NCBI GenBank assembly: GCA_016715195.1
Contig: JADKBB010000006.1
Location: 1 to 64,000 of the forward strand
Origin: Candidatus Villigracilis proximus
Lineage (GTDB): Bacteria > Chloroflexota > Anaerolineae > Anaerolineales > Villigracilaceae
Direction: 5' to 3'
DNA length: 64,000 nt
Within the stretch, counting starts at the first letter, position 1. Each line of letters starts with the position of its first letter. Both the position numbers and the translations under genes were made by a program. Positions 9,593 through 17,036 of the stretch are shown here, piece by piece. The notes beneath the pieces were generated by a model. The model did no database searches. It had not been told where the DNA came from and was given only the letters and a program-made list of their open reading frames with translations.

Positions 9593-9662
9593 CCAGTATT
9601 CAGTAATCAGTATCCAGTGATCAGTTGCTTGAACTGATTACTGTTCACCGGTTACTGATTAA
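9593..9662. repeat. Ten-unit degenerate heptamer array between gcvH and gcvPA
   Basis: The stretch divides exactly into ten 7-base units (CCAGTAT, TCAGTAA, TCAGTAT, CCAGTGA, TCAGTTG, CTTGAAC, TGATTAC, TGTTCAC, CGGTTAC, TGATTAA). The first half and the second half are partly complementary, so the RNA could form a hairpin. The gcvH stop codon lies within its edge. Confidence 0.8.
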
Positions 9663-10039
9663 TGCGCTCTTCCTGCACAATCAGCTTCGTACGCGGTGGA
9701 ATCCATTGTGTTATCACCGGCGGTGCCGCCTTCGATCTTGATCATCCAGCCTTCGCCGAACGGGTCAGAGTTGAGGGTTTCGGGTTTGTCGGAAAGTCCC
9801 TTGTTGACGGCGCTGACTTTTCCGGAGGCGGGGGCGTAAATTTCAGCAGAGGCTTTCACAGATTCAACAGAAGCAATCGCCTTGCCGACTGTCACTTCTT
9901 CGCCTTCTTCGACGAGCAATTCAACGAAGACAATGTCAGAGAGCTGGCTCTGGGCAAAGTCGGTAATGCCAACGGCTCCGCTGGCGGCATCGAACCATTC
10001 ATCAGATTTTGTGTACTTGAGGTTGGTGGGTGTGTTCAT
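9659..10039 (-). CDS. gcvH: Glycine cleavage system H protein
   Basis: GcvH carries the lipoyl arm that shuttles the aminomethyl intermediate between P, T and L proteins. The lipoylated lysine is in ASVESVKASAEIYAP, and the fold is the usual biotinyl/lipoyl beta-barrel (SDEWFDAASGAVGITDFAQ). An AGGAG site lies upstream of the ATG. The last residues (ADCAGRAH) look wrong. One added base would give the family-like ALIVQEERINQ, ending at about 9652 inside the heptamer repeat, so a small indel near 9685 is likely. It is the first gene after the glycine riboswitch; gcvT is not next to it. Confidence 0.93.
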   Translation of the reverse strand: MNTPTNLKYTKSDEWFDAASGAVGITDFAQSQLSDIVFVELLVEEGEEVTVGKAIASVESVKASAEIYAPASGKVSAVNKGLSDKPETLNSDPFGEGWMIKIEGGTAGDNTMDSTAYEADCAGRAH

Positions 10040-10085
10040 TTTTTTATTTCTCCTGTAGCGAATATGGGATATTGGCGAATCAAAA

Positions 10086-10394
10086 GAGGACGTGCAATTA
10101 TAGAATTGCGCGTCCTCTGTAATGGAACCTGAGAGATTAGTCGAGTAGTTAGGTAGTTACTTAGTTGCTTAGTTTTTAAAATACGGAACCAATCAACTAT
10201 CAAACTATAAAACTAACAAAACTTTACACCGTCGGTGTCTCGTTGCTGCTTGAGACTTTCCAGAGTCATAATCGGATGCAGGGTCCTTTTGCCTGAGAGA
10301 TTCATCTGGTTTCGCCTGTTGCCAGATTTGCACCTTCGGCGCTTGATAATGCAGATTGAAATCTGCATTCCAAGTCTCTTCCCTGTATGCCGTT
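10086..10394 (-). promoter_or_regulatory. Tandem glycine riboswitch with terminator-like expression platform
   Basis: On the minus strand the leader contains the first-aptamer core GGGAAGAGACTTGG, GCGCCGAAGGTGCAAA and AATCTCTCAGGCAAAAGGAC. A second aptamer follows: CTCTGGAAAG, ACACCGACGGTGTAAAG and AATCTCTCAGG ending in ACAGAG, where CTCTG and CAGAG form its P1. Immediately after this a hairpin (GAGGACGCGCAATT facing AATTGCACGTCCTC) is followed by TTTTG. Its 5' arm shares bases with the 3' strand of the second P1, so ligand binding should disfavour the terminator and turn on gcvH-gcvPA-gcvPB. This matches the known ON behaviour of glycine riboswitches. Confidence 0.92.
10139..10222. repeat. 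Heptamer-like repeat hairpin inside the second glycine aptamer
   Basis: Between the conserved GGTGTAAAG and AATCTCTCAGG of aptamer 2 lies ~80 bases of low-complexity sequence. One side is built of TAGTT-type words and the other of AACTA-type words, so the two sides can pair as an extended, imperfect variable stem. Confidence 0.65.
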
Positions 10395-10453
10395 CAATTA
10401 TTTTTTGATTCTACGGTTGAGCAGGGTGAGAGTCAAGGGGTAAAACATCATAC

Positions 10454-11785
10454 TTATGGGTTGGTGCTGTTTTGAATTTCCTGATCCAGCAGGGCTTTTA
10501 GTTTTTCTTTTATTTCCTGGTAGGCCGGGTCATCTGCCAGATTGTTCATTTCGTAAGGATCGGCCTTTAAGTCATACAGTTCGGCAATATCGTCAACTGT
10601 CTCTGCGTAAAGATATTGTTCAGTGTGAATGGCGCTGTAGACTCCGCGCGGGGGCCAGCCTTCAAGCAGAACTCCTTCGCGCCAGGTGACCTCGGGATTA
10701 AATAACCCGGCGAGAGAGAGTCCGTCCACGGTGGTGGGGATGGGCAGGCCGGCGAGTTCATACAATGTTGGAGCAATGTCTATATTTGAGACGACCCGCT
10801 CATCGGTGTATGGATTAGGGATCAATGGCGGATATCGAATTGCAAACGGAACACGAACCGCTTCTTCAAAATAAGTATTCTTGGATGTCAGGCGATGTTC
10901 GCCCCAATGTTTTCCATTATCTGAAAGATAGAAGACCATGGTTTCATCCAGAGTGCCGGTCTCTGTCAACGTGCCCATCACTCTTTCGATGGCACGATCC
11001 AATGAGAGCAGGGTCAGAATCTGGTCTCTGCGAAATTTATCAAGCTCGGCAATTTCCGCATCGGTGAGAAGCGGTTTTTGGATCATCCATGCCGGTTTAT
11101 CTGACATATCCTCTTCGTTAAAACTGGGCGAACGATATGCTGCAAGATCGGGTAACTTATCCTGATCCTCTTTGGCCGGGGTAGCGGGGTCATGCGGAGC
11201 GTTGAAAGCGAGGATCAATACATAGGGTTGATTCTTTTTTGAGGCTTGGGTTAGAAATTCCTGCGCATAATTGCCGAGGGCGTCGGTCACATATTGGCCT
11301 GTGTGACGTTCCCATGTCCCGTTGATATTGAGCCGTGGATTGTAGTAACGGGTTTCTCCCCGCGCATAGGAAACCCAATAATCAAATTCAGGGCGTGCTT
11401 CTCCGTCCCATGAGTTTAGATATTTGCCGACCAGCCCGGTGTAATATCCAGCTTCATGGAGATCATTGACAAATGTTTCCATGGTTAATTTCATTTCATT
11501 TTCCAATACGCCGTGGTTGTGAGCGTACATGCCGGTTAATATGCTCGAACGGCTTGGGCAGCAAAGTGGTGTCGTAATATAGGCATGTGGAAATGTAACG
11601 CCCTGATCGAAAATTAATTCAGTGGTTTTCGGCATGTATTCCATTGTGTCATATCGTTGATCGTCTGAGATGATGATCAAAAAATTGGGGCGCGGATCTT
11701 CCGGCCCGATATTTAATCCACACGCGGATAGAACAACTCCGACGAGTAATCCGAGTGAAATGAGGAATAAGATGGGTTTCTTCAT
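10454..11785 (-). CDS. Sulfatase family lipoprotein
   Basis: A signal peptide ending in LSAC (Cys22) predicts a lipidated, extracytoplasmic enzyme. The type I sulfatase signature C-x-P-S-R is present as LCCPSRSSILTG, with Cys75 as the residue expected to become formylglycine. The metal-binding NFLIIISDDQRYDTM and the downstream FYLSDNGKHWGEHRL and HDPATPAKEDQ fit the family. The best overall resemblance is to N-acetylglucosamine-6-sulfatase or heparan-type sulfatases, suggesting desulfation of sulfated glycans outside the cell. No formylglycine-generating enzyme is visible in the window. It appears to be a single gene; the 443-residue length is typical. Confidence 0.88.
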   Translation of the reverse strand: MKKPILFLISLGLLVGVVLSACGLNIGPEDPRPNFLIIISDDQRYDTMEYMPKTTELIFDQGVTFPHAYITTPLCCPSRSSILTGMYAHNHGVLENEMKLTMETFVNDLHEAGYYTGLVGKYLNSWDGEARPEFDYWVSYARGETRYYNPRLNINGTWERHTGQYVTDALGNYAQEFLTQASKKNQPYVLILAFNAPHDPATPAKEDQDKLPDLAAYRSPSFNEEDMSDKPAWMIQKPLLTDAEIAELDKFRRDQILTLLSLDRAIERVMGTLTETGTLDETMVFYLSDNGKHWGEHRLTSKNTYFEEAVRVPFAIRYPPLIPNPYTDERVVSNIDIAPTLYELAGLPIPTTVDGLSLAGLFNPEVTWREGVLLEGWPPRGVYSAIHTEQYLYAETVDDIAELYDLKADPYEMNNLADDPAYQEIKEKLKALLDQEIQNSTNP

Positions 11786-11864
11786 GGTGTCTCCTTGAAG
11801 ATGATTTTACCAGTTCCGGTATTTTATGAAAGAGAGTGTCTCTGTATTGTATGGTAAAAAATGG

Positions 11865-11910
11865 AAACAAAAACAGGTTCAACTCAATTGAGTTCAACCT
11901 GTTTTTGTTT
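11865..11910 (-). terminator. 46-bp near-perfect palindrome, terminator
   Basis: Arms of 23 bases (AAACAAAAACAGGTTCAACT... facing its complement) have a single mismatch and essentially no loop, and end in T/A runs. It lies just after the stop of the following small membrane-protein gene and upstream of the sulfatase gene. Confidence 0.8.
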
Positions 11911-11917
11911 GATCGTT

Positions 11918-12445
11918 TTATTTGCCGGCGATCTTGCGGATGCGTTTTGGCTTTTCAGGTTCCACTGTTGGTTCGGGTGTTGTGAAATCCACGGGAGCGG
12001 ATAACTCTTCAACTTGTGATTCTACGCTGGGTGCAGGAGTTATAGGTGCAGGTGTGGAAACCGGAGCGATGATGACCTTCCCGTTGATGCGGGCAAAATA
12101 TTCCCTCACTGAAAGATCGTTATAAAAAATGAGGGCGAGGATGCCGACCACCATCGAGAAGATGTTACCAAATAAGAATGTAAGGATTTGAAAGACTGCG
12201 ATGGATTGTGATGGTTGAACAGGCTGCGGTTGGACACTTAAAAGTTTTGCTGCATAAATGATCTCGAAGACACCAAGTATGGTAGGCAGGATGGTGATCG
12301 GCAGACAGACGATGCCGACAAATGTACTGAGGGCTGTGGCTGATGCGATGAATCCCCAGAAGAGATTGGTGATGCCGCTGACAAGGGTCATCACTGCGAT
12401 GGCTGTGAATAAGCCGGGTTTTTGTTCTGTGTAATTTGTGTTCAT
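11918..12445 (-). CDS. Small membrane protein with Pro-rich cytoplasmic tail
   Basis: The 175-residue protein has three or four hydrophobic segments (about residues 12-35, 42-66, 82-110). A C-terminal tail follows, rich in Pro, Val and Glu and ending in basic KPKRIRKIAGK. I do not recognise a family with confidence. It resembles the small DUF4064/DUF4190-like tetraspan proteins of Chloroflexota and Firmicutes. It is oriented like the two lipoprotein-like genes upstream. Confidence 0.6.
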   Translation of the reverse strand: MNTNYTEQKPGLFTAIAVMTLVSGITNLFWGFIASATALSTFVGIVCLPITILPTILGVFEIIYAAKLLSVQPQPVQPSQSIAVFQILTFLFGNIFSMVVGILALIFYNDLSVREYFARINGKVIIAPVSTPAPITPAPSVESQVEELSAPVDFTTPEPTVEPEKPKRIRKIAGK

Positions 12446-12508
12446 TCGTTGCTCCTTGTTTTGTCTGTGAAGATATAACGAATGAAGGCTGATTTGGTTG
12501 CAGGTGAT

Positions 12509-13402
12509 TTATGGTTGTTGGAAGGTAAGTAATAAGCCGCCCAGATATTCTTTCCCATTTGGGTCTGTGCAGGTTGGGACAAAAATATTGGAGACGAAAG
12601 CTCCGCCCTCTGCAACGCGGACGCTGTAAATGGTCCCTGACTGCATGATGAAATCCGCGTATCCATTCCCAAGCTCGGGCTTGAATCCAGTAAAGAAGTG
12701 ATCTTCCCCTTCAGCCCAGTTGACGATGATCTCGATGCCCGCCACTTGTCTGCGGCGTGAATCGATGAGTGTGAATTGCATAAGGCCGGGCTGCAAATCG
12801 ATATTGCAGATTGTATCCTGACTGACAAGTGTGAATGGTGTGCCTGGTTTGGGGATGGATGTGAAGGTTGGCCGTGCAGTAGGTGTCACAAGTTGTTGGG
12901 GGGCAAGCGGAGTCTGCTCAAATGATGAAGTTGGAAACGGAGTGATCTCCACGGGTTGTGTTGCTTCAATTTGAGGGGCTTCTTCTGTTGTCAGTTTTTC
13001 AGCTGTAGGTGTATTGACGATTGCAACGAATGGCGTGTTGGTGGCCGGAATGCTGACCACGCCGCGCTGCAGGTCTGTGGCGAGTTGGGCGAGAAGCTGC
13101 ACCACTTCAATGGATTCGCCGGAGGCTTGCATTTGTTGTGCTTGTGCGCTGAGTTCGCCGACGGGGTCCATGTCACCTAGTAATTCAAGGCGGGCGCGGG
13201 CGCGTGCCAGATCACGTGTGGATGCGTATGATGCGGCGATCACACTGCGATATTGATCTTTAAAGTCAGAACGCAGAATGGCAGGGCTTGCGTCGACGTA
13301 TGTTACAGGGGAGATAAACCATGAGTACGCCAGACCAATTCCCAGTCCGGTAAGAAGCGCGATAAGGATGTGTAGAAAGATGCTGCGGAGGAAATGTCTC
13401 AT
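12509..13402 (-). CDS. Membrane-anchored protein with Thr/Pro linker, paralogue of the adjacent gene
   Basis: There is one N-terminal membrane segment (residues ~8-30: LHILIALLTGLGIGLAYSWF), then a conserved region (ISPVTYVDASPAILRSDFKDQYRSVIAASY). A helical stretch and a Thr/Pro/Glu-rich linker (~125-185) lead to an extracytoplasmic C-terminal domain with two Cys (TICNIDL, VPTCTDP). The first ~90 residues match the neighbouring 119-residue protein, so the pair arose by duplication. Function is unknown. Its ATG overlaps the neighbour's stop by four bases (ATGA), so they are co-translated. Confidence 0.7.
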   Translation of the reverse strand: MRHFLRSIFLHILIALLTGLGIGLAYSWFISPVTYVDASPAILRSDFKDQYRSVIAASYASTRDLARARARLELLGDMDPVGELSAQAQQMQASGESIEVVQLLAQLATDLQRGVVSIPATNTPFVAIVNTPTAEKLTTEEAPQIEATQPVEITPFPTSSFEQTPLAPQQLVTPTARPTFTSIPKPGTPFTLVSQDTICNIDLQPGLMQFTLIDSRRRQVAGIEIIVNWAEGEDHFFTGFKPELGNGYADFIMQSGTIYSVRVAEGGAFVSNIFVPTCTDPNGKEYLGGLLLTFQQP

Positions 13403-13758
13403 GGCGCGTTATTCCCCTGCGGTTGATACGTCTGCATGGCGGTGAGCAACCCCTGGGGGAGGATGATCTGGTTTTGGGTGAAGCTGTTGTTGGCCGCGTA
13501 CTCCAATGTAGATGTGACGATCTGGGCTGGAGATTCGCTGCCGAGTAACGCGAGACGGCGCGCACTGGTTTCAGAATTTTGTTCGCTTTGATGCGCTTCT
13601 GCGACCATGAGTACGTAGTCGGCGCGATAGTCGGCGCGCAGGATGCCGGGGGTGACATCGGTATATTCGATGGGGTCAATTGCCCAGCCGTAGATCACGC
13701 CAAGCGCAGCACCGAGCGCAAGGGCAATGATGATCTTGATCCAGTTTGATGAGGTCAT
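13399..13758 (-). CDS. Small membrane-anchored protein, paralogue of the next gene
   Basis: The 119-residue protein has an N-terminal membrane segment (IIIALALGAALGVIYGWAI), then DPIEYTDVTPGILRADYRADYVLMVAEAH. This parallels ISPVTYVDASPAILRSDFKDQYRSVIAASY of the downstream protein. The rest is helical and extracytoplasmic. It is the first gene of a two-gene unit, with only ~40 bp between its start and the 3' end of the SRP RNA gene. No function is known to me. Confidence 0.7.
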   Translation of the reverse strand: MTSSNWIKIIIALALGAALGVIYGWAIDPIEYTDVTPGILRADYRADYVLMVAEAHQSEQNSETSARRLALLGSESPAQIVTSTLEYAANNSFTQNQIILPQGLLTAMQTYQPQGNNAP

Positions 13759-13797
13759 GGGGAGATTATAAACACAAAGTGTTGATTAAAAAAATAT

Positions 13798-13897
13798 CCG
13801 GGCAGGCAACCGGCGGCACCCGAAGACTCTTCCTTACCGTTGCTATCTTTCGATCCTGGCGGGGTTCGAAAGGCTTCGCCGCGCCGGGCCTGCCCGG
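13798..13897 (-). ncRNA. ffs: Signal recognition particle RNA, small bacterial type
   Basis: The minus strand folds into one long hairpin closed by CCGGGCAGG and CCTGCCCGG. The apical domain reads CCGCCAGG, AUC-GAAA-GAU, AGCAACGG, which is the conserved Ffh-binding region with a GNRA tetraloop (GAAA rather than the commoner GGAA). The length of ~100 bases fits the small SRP RNA. It is preceded by a strong promoter and ends in a T-run (ATATTTTTTT), with its own stem serving as terminator. It scaffolds Ffh for co-translational membrane targeting. Confidence 0.92.
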
Positions 13898-13906
13898 ACG
13901 TGGGCA

Positions 13907-13935
13907 AGGATACCCGATGTGAGTGGGCGTGTCAA
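13907..13935 (-). promoter_or_regulatory. Sigma-70 type promoter of the SRP RNA gene
   Basis: On the minus strand a consensus TTGACA box, a 17-base spacer and TATCCT are followed within about ten bases by the 5' end of the SRP RNA. This is the clearest -35/-10 pair in the window. Confidence 0.85.
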
Positions 13936-13969
13936 CTTTGGCTTTTGAAAAGATGAAAGTGTGCAGGTT

Positions 13970-15349
13970 TTATTTTTCGTTTTCGATGACGGAAAGAAAA
14001 ACATCGATCAATTTAGGCTCAAAAAGGTTTCCAGATTTTTCACGCAAGTAGGAGATGACTTCCTTTTTTGGTAATTTTTTGCGATAGGGGCGGTCGCTGC
14101 ACAACGCGTCCCAGACATCTACAATTGCGAAGAGTCGTGCGACGAGGGGAATCTCGGTCTCTTTTAATCCGCGTGGATAGCCGCTGCCGTTCCAGCGTTC
14201 GTGATGACAGAAAGGAATATCGAGTGCGGGGCGTAGATATTCAATGGGAGAAAGCATTTCGTATGCGTACATGGGATGACGGCGCATTTTTTCCCATTCC
14301 GTTTCATTCAATGGGCCGGGCTTTTGCAGGATTTCATCGGGGATTGCCATCTTGCCCATATCGTGCAAGAGTGCGCCACGGCGGATGTGGGCAAGTTCTT
14401 CTTCTGAGAAGCCGAGGGTTCGGGCTACCTTGAGGGTTAATTCAGTTACACGTTGGGTATGGCCTTCTGTTTCACGGTCGCGCAGATCGAGTGCGCGCAC
14501 CCAGCCTTCAATGGTTCTTTCGTATGCTTCCTGAAGATGTATGTGCGCACTTTGCAAGGCCTTCTCGCCTTTTTTTCTTTCAGTAATGTCACGGGATGCG
14601 CTTTGTATTTCGATGATCGAACCGGATATGCGGTCAAGGATGGCGCGGGCTGAAGTTTCGAGCCAGATGTAACTTCCATTTTTGTGCAGCGCACGATAAG
14701 AGATGGTGTAGGTCTCGTCAAAATGATTGCCTTTAAATAACTCTCTAACATTTTGACGGTCTTCTTCATGGATGATGTCAAAACTGCTCGTGCCGACAAG
14801 TTCTTCTGGGGTGTATCCTAAAATGGTTTGGCAGGCAGGAGAAATATATAACATTTGTCCTGAGGTGGAGAGACGTGCGATCATATCGCTCGCGTTTTCA
14901 GCAAGCAAACGGAATTGCGCTTCGCTATCCAGCAGCGCTCTTTGCATACGGACACGTTCGGCGCGCGCTTCCCATTGTTCGACGGCGCGTTCAGCCAGAT
15001 GAGGCATATCCAGCATGGATTCAGGTGACTTAACTACATAATCAAGGGCGCCGGATTTGAGCGCCTCAACTGCGATGCGTTCGTTGCCGTAACTGGTCAT
15101 CAGAATAATGGGCGTAGCCAGCGGGTCATGATGGTCCGGTAGTAGTTCCATGCTTTCGCCGTCGGGCAACCGCCAGTCTGCAATGATCAGCGACGGTTCC
15201 TGTGCAAGCATTTGCGCACGCGCCTCGGTTAATGACCTGACACGGTGGATGTGGACACGCGGCTCCTGATCTTCAAAGGCGCGTTGAATTAATTCCGCAT
15301 GTGGATCTTCGTCTTCGATTAAAAGAATGTTGATGACATCTTCCTGCAT
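13970..15349 (-). CDS. Response regulator with REC, PAS and HD-GYP domains
   Basis: Residues 1-125 are a receiver domain (LLIEDEDPHAE, phospho-acceptor Asp in LIIADWRLPDG, KSGALDYVVKSPE). Residues ~145-260 are a PAS domain (LLAENASDMIARLSTSG, ESSASRDITERKK-like PAC end). Residues ~280-455 are an HD-GYP phosphodiesterase (ALLHDMGKMAIPD, CHHERWNGSGYPRGL). HD-GYP proteins hydrolyse cyclic di-GMP, so this is probably a phosphorylation- and ligand-controlled c-di-GMP phosphodiesterase. It lies 24 bp downstream of a CheY-like gene, probably in the same operon. A second HD-GYP gene occurs near 54 kb. Confidence 0.9.
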   Translation of the reverse strand: MQEDVINILLIEDEDPHAELIQRAFEDQEPRVHIHRVRSLTEARAQMLAQEPSLIIADWRLPDGESMELLPDHHDPLATPIILMTSYGNERIAVEALKSGALDYVVKSPESMLDMPHLAERAVEQWEARAERVRMQRALLDSEAQFRLLAENASDMIARLSTSGQMLYISPACQTILGYTPEELVGTSSFDIIHEEDRQNVRELFKGNHFDETYTISYRALHKNGSYIWLETSARAILDRISGSIIEIQSASRDITERKKGEKALQSAHIHLQEAYERTIEGWVRALDLRDRETEGHTQRVTELTLKVARTLGFSEEELAHIRRGALLHDMGKMAIPDEILQKPGPLNETEWEKMRRHPMYAYEMLSPIEYLRPALDIPFCHHERWNGSGYPRGLKETEIPLVARLFAIVDVWDALCSDRPYRKKLPKKEVISYLREKSGNLFEPKLIDVFLSVIENEK

Positions 15350-15373
15350 TTTTACTCTTTCAGCGGGATTATC

Positions 15374-15817
15374 TTAAATACGCGGATGTGTATTCCAGCC
15401 CAGCCAGTAAAATCCGAGATCTTGCATGAGTTTGCTGAATTCATCAAACCCCACTGGTTTTACAAGATAGCTATTCACATGATTATCATAGGCGCGTGCC
15501 ACATCTTTTTCTGCTTCTGATGTCGTGAGGATGATCACAGGAATATTTTTCAAGGCTTCCTGTTCCTTGATAATGCGCAAAACTTCGAGACCATCAACAC
15601 GCGGCAGACGCAGGTCAAGCAGGATCATGTGCGGGTACGGACTGACTACAGGGTCTTCATATTCCCCGCGTCTAAGCAAATAATCCAGCGCTGCCTGTCC
15701 ATCTGAAAAATGCTTGATCGTGTTCGCTATATGATGGTCTTGTAGAGTCCGTATCACCAACTCGGCATGGTCTGCGTTATCTTCGACCAACATAACAAGG
15801 ACAGGTTCACCAATCAT
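15374..15817 (-). CDS. CheY-like single-domain response regulator
   Basis: The protein is a stand-alone receiver domain of ~147 residues (VMLVEDNADHAELVIRTL, acceptor Asp in MILLDLRLPRVDGLE, VIILTTSEAEKD, NSYLVKPVGFDEF). It is of the Rcp1/phytochrome-partner subtype, which is typically phosphorylated by hybrid sensor kinases. The start was placed at MIGEPV because AAGGAG lies six bases upstream. An upstream extension of 37 codons (MATVEIL...) lacks a binding site and is not family-like. It is the first gene of a pair with the HD-GYP regulator. Confidence 0.9.
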   Translation of the reverse strand: MIGEPVLVMLVEDNADHAELVIRTLQDHHIANTIKHFSDGQAALDYLLRRGEYEDPVVSPYPHMILLDLRLPRVDGLEVLRIIKEQEALKNIPVIILTTSEAEKDVARAYDNHVNSYLVKPVGFDEFSKLMQDLGFYWLGWNTHPRI

Positions 15818-16048
15818 TGAAATCTCCTTTTCCAAACCAATTGTAAACGATTTGAATGCAAAATCTGATTCTTGATTTATATAAAAAGCAGAGAACTGGA
15901 AACGCGAAAGGATTTCGACTGTTGCCAATATAATTTAACTTCCTTAATTCTGATATGGCAAAAATGGGGGAGAGTCTCTAAAATAATGCAATTATTATCG
16001 TGATATAATTTTATGATAATTAATTCTCTACCGTACATTTAAGAATTA

Positions 16049-16129
16049 GGACGCTGACCGCGAAGTGTGCAGAAAACGCAGTTTTTTCTTTTTATTAGCG
16101 AAGATCAGTGTTTCGCTTCGCGAGCGTCC
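16049..16129 (+). other. Large stem-loop in the leader upstream of the RsbV-like gene
   Basis: GGACGCT-GAC-CGCGAAG faces CTTCGCG-AGCGTCC with ~50 bases between, forming two 7-bp helices with a three-base bulge, followed by A6-T5. It lies ~65 bases before the antagonist start in an otherwise gene-free 375-base spacer. It may be a leader RNA structure or an attenuator; no known riboswitch class fits. Confidence 0.5.
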
Positions 16130-16193
16130 AAAAAATTTTTGTACAGCAGGGAAATAATTAATAAAAAATCTATTTTGCTGACGGAGGAGTACT

Positions 16194-16529
16194 ATGGAAA
16201 TCACAACTCAGGAATTCAAACATTGCGACCTGTTTAAAGTGAAAGGCCGTGTAGACAGTGCAACCGCTCCCGAATTTACAAACGTCCTAGAAAAAGCAAA
16301 TGAAGATGGTCATTTCAAGATCGTCGTGGACATGAGTGAGCTTGAGTATATGTCCAGTGCAGGGTTCCGTGCCCTGCTTGCCACTCAGCGAAATTGCAAG
16401 CGTTATAATCGCGGCGAATTGGTATTGGTTGCCGTGCCAGAACGTATTCGCGAAGCGCTTGAACTCGCCGGTTTTACAGAACTCTTTAAGACCTTTGATG
16501 ATTCCATTGCCGCAGTTGGTAGTTTCTAA
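16194..16529 (+). CDS. STAS-domain anti-sigma factor antagonist (RsbV/SpoIIAA-like)
   Basis: The 111-residue STAS protein has the phosphorylatable serine in YMSSAGFRALLATQ. In partner switching the unphosphorylated antagonist binds the RsbW-like kinase and frees its target; the kinase phosphorylates the serine and a PP2C phosphatase reverses this. All three components follow here in order. A strong GGAGGAG site precedes the ATG. A terminator-like hairpin between this gene and the kinase gene suggests that the antagonist is made in excess. Confidence 0.92.
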   Translation: MEITTQEFKHCDLFKVKGRVDSATAPEFTNVLEKANEDGHFKIVVDMSELEYMSSAGFRALLATQRNCKRYNRGELVLVAVPERIREALELAGFTELFKTFDDSIAAVGSF

Positions 16530-16571
16530 CAGACGCGGTTTGCGTCGTTAGGTAGATCAGGAATTTTTAAG

Positions 16572-16617
16572 GCCGCCTCTTCATAATTAATGAAATAGAG
16601 GCGGTTTTTATTTTTAC
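16572..16617 (+). terminator. Terminator or attenuator between the antagonist and kinase genes
   Basis: CCGCCTCT and AGAGGCGG pair around a 16-base loop and are followed by TTTTTATTTTT. It ends immediately before the next start codon, so read-through would be needed to express the kinase and phosphatase. Confidence 0.75.
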
Positions 16618-16619
16618 TT

Positions 16620-17031
16620 ATGCCAAACATAACTTTTCCGGCTAAATTTGAATATTTGGATGAGATTCGCGATCTTGTGGCTCAAGTCGCTCGCGAAGGT
16701 GGATTCACTGAAAAGGAAATCTATTCCCTTCAACTTGCCGCAGATGAAGCAGCCTCCAATATCATTGAACATGCCTATGCGGGCGTTTCAAATGCAGAAC
16801 TTTATATTACCTGTGACATGCGCGGTGATTCCCTTACCATCACCATGCGCGATACAGGCCGACCTTTTGATCCATCGAAGGTGAAACAGCCCAACTTAAA
16901 AGCAGATCTATCTGACCGTCAGATCGGGGGGACTCGGCGTGTACCTGATGCGAAAACTGATGGATGAAGTCCGCTATGAATCCAATTCAAAAACAGGCAA
17001 TTTATTAACAATGACCAAGCGCAGGGGATAG
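16620..17031 (+). CDS. RsbW/SpoIIAB-like anti-sigma kinase (one-base frameshift)
   Basis: A GHKL-type ATP-binding domain is visible: N-box LAADEAASNIIEHAY, G1 box RDTGRPFDP, and a G2 box GGLGVYLMRKLMD. The G2 box appears only if one G is removed from the run of six Gs at 16926-16931. After that correction the protein runs to ~136 residues and ends LLTMTKRRG. It would phosphorylate the STAS antagonist and sequester a sigma factor or other target. The homopolymer position makes sequencing error the likely cause. Only five bases separate it from the phosphatase gene. Confidence 0.85.
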
Positions 17032-17036
17032 ACCGC

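Noticed and set aside
9593..9662. Regularly repeated short units taken as a CRISPR-like array
   Set aside because: The period is seven bases with no spacers, and no cas genes are present. It is a heptamer tandem repeat.
16926..16931. Programmed frameshift in the RsbW-like gene at a run of six Gs
   Set aside because: No stimulatory structure or ribosome-binding-like element is visible, and similar homopolymer breaks occur in many unrelated genes here, so sequencing error is simpler.
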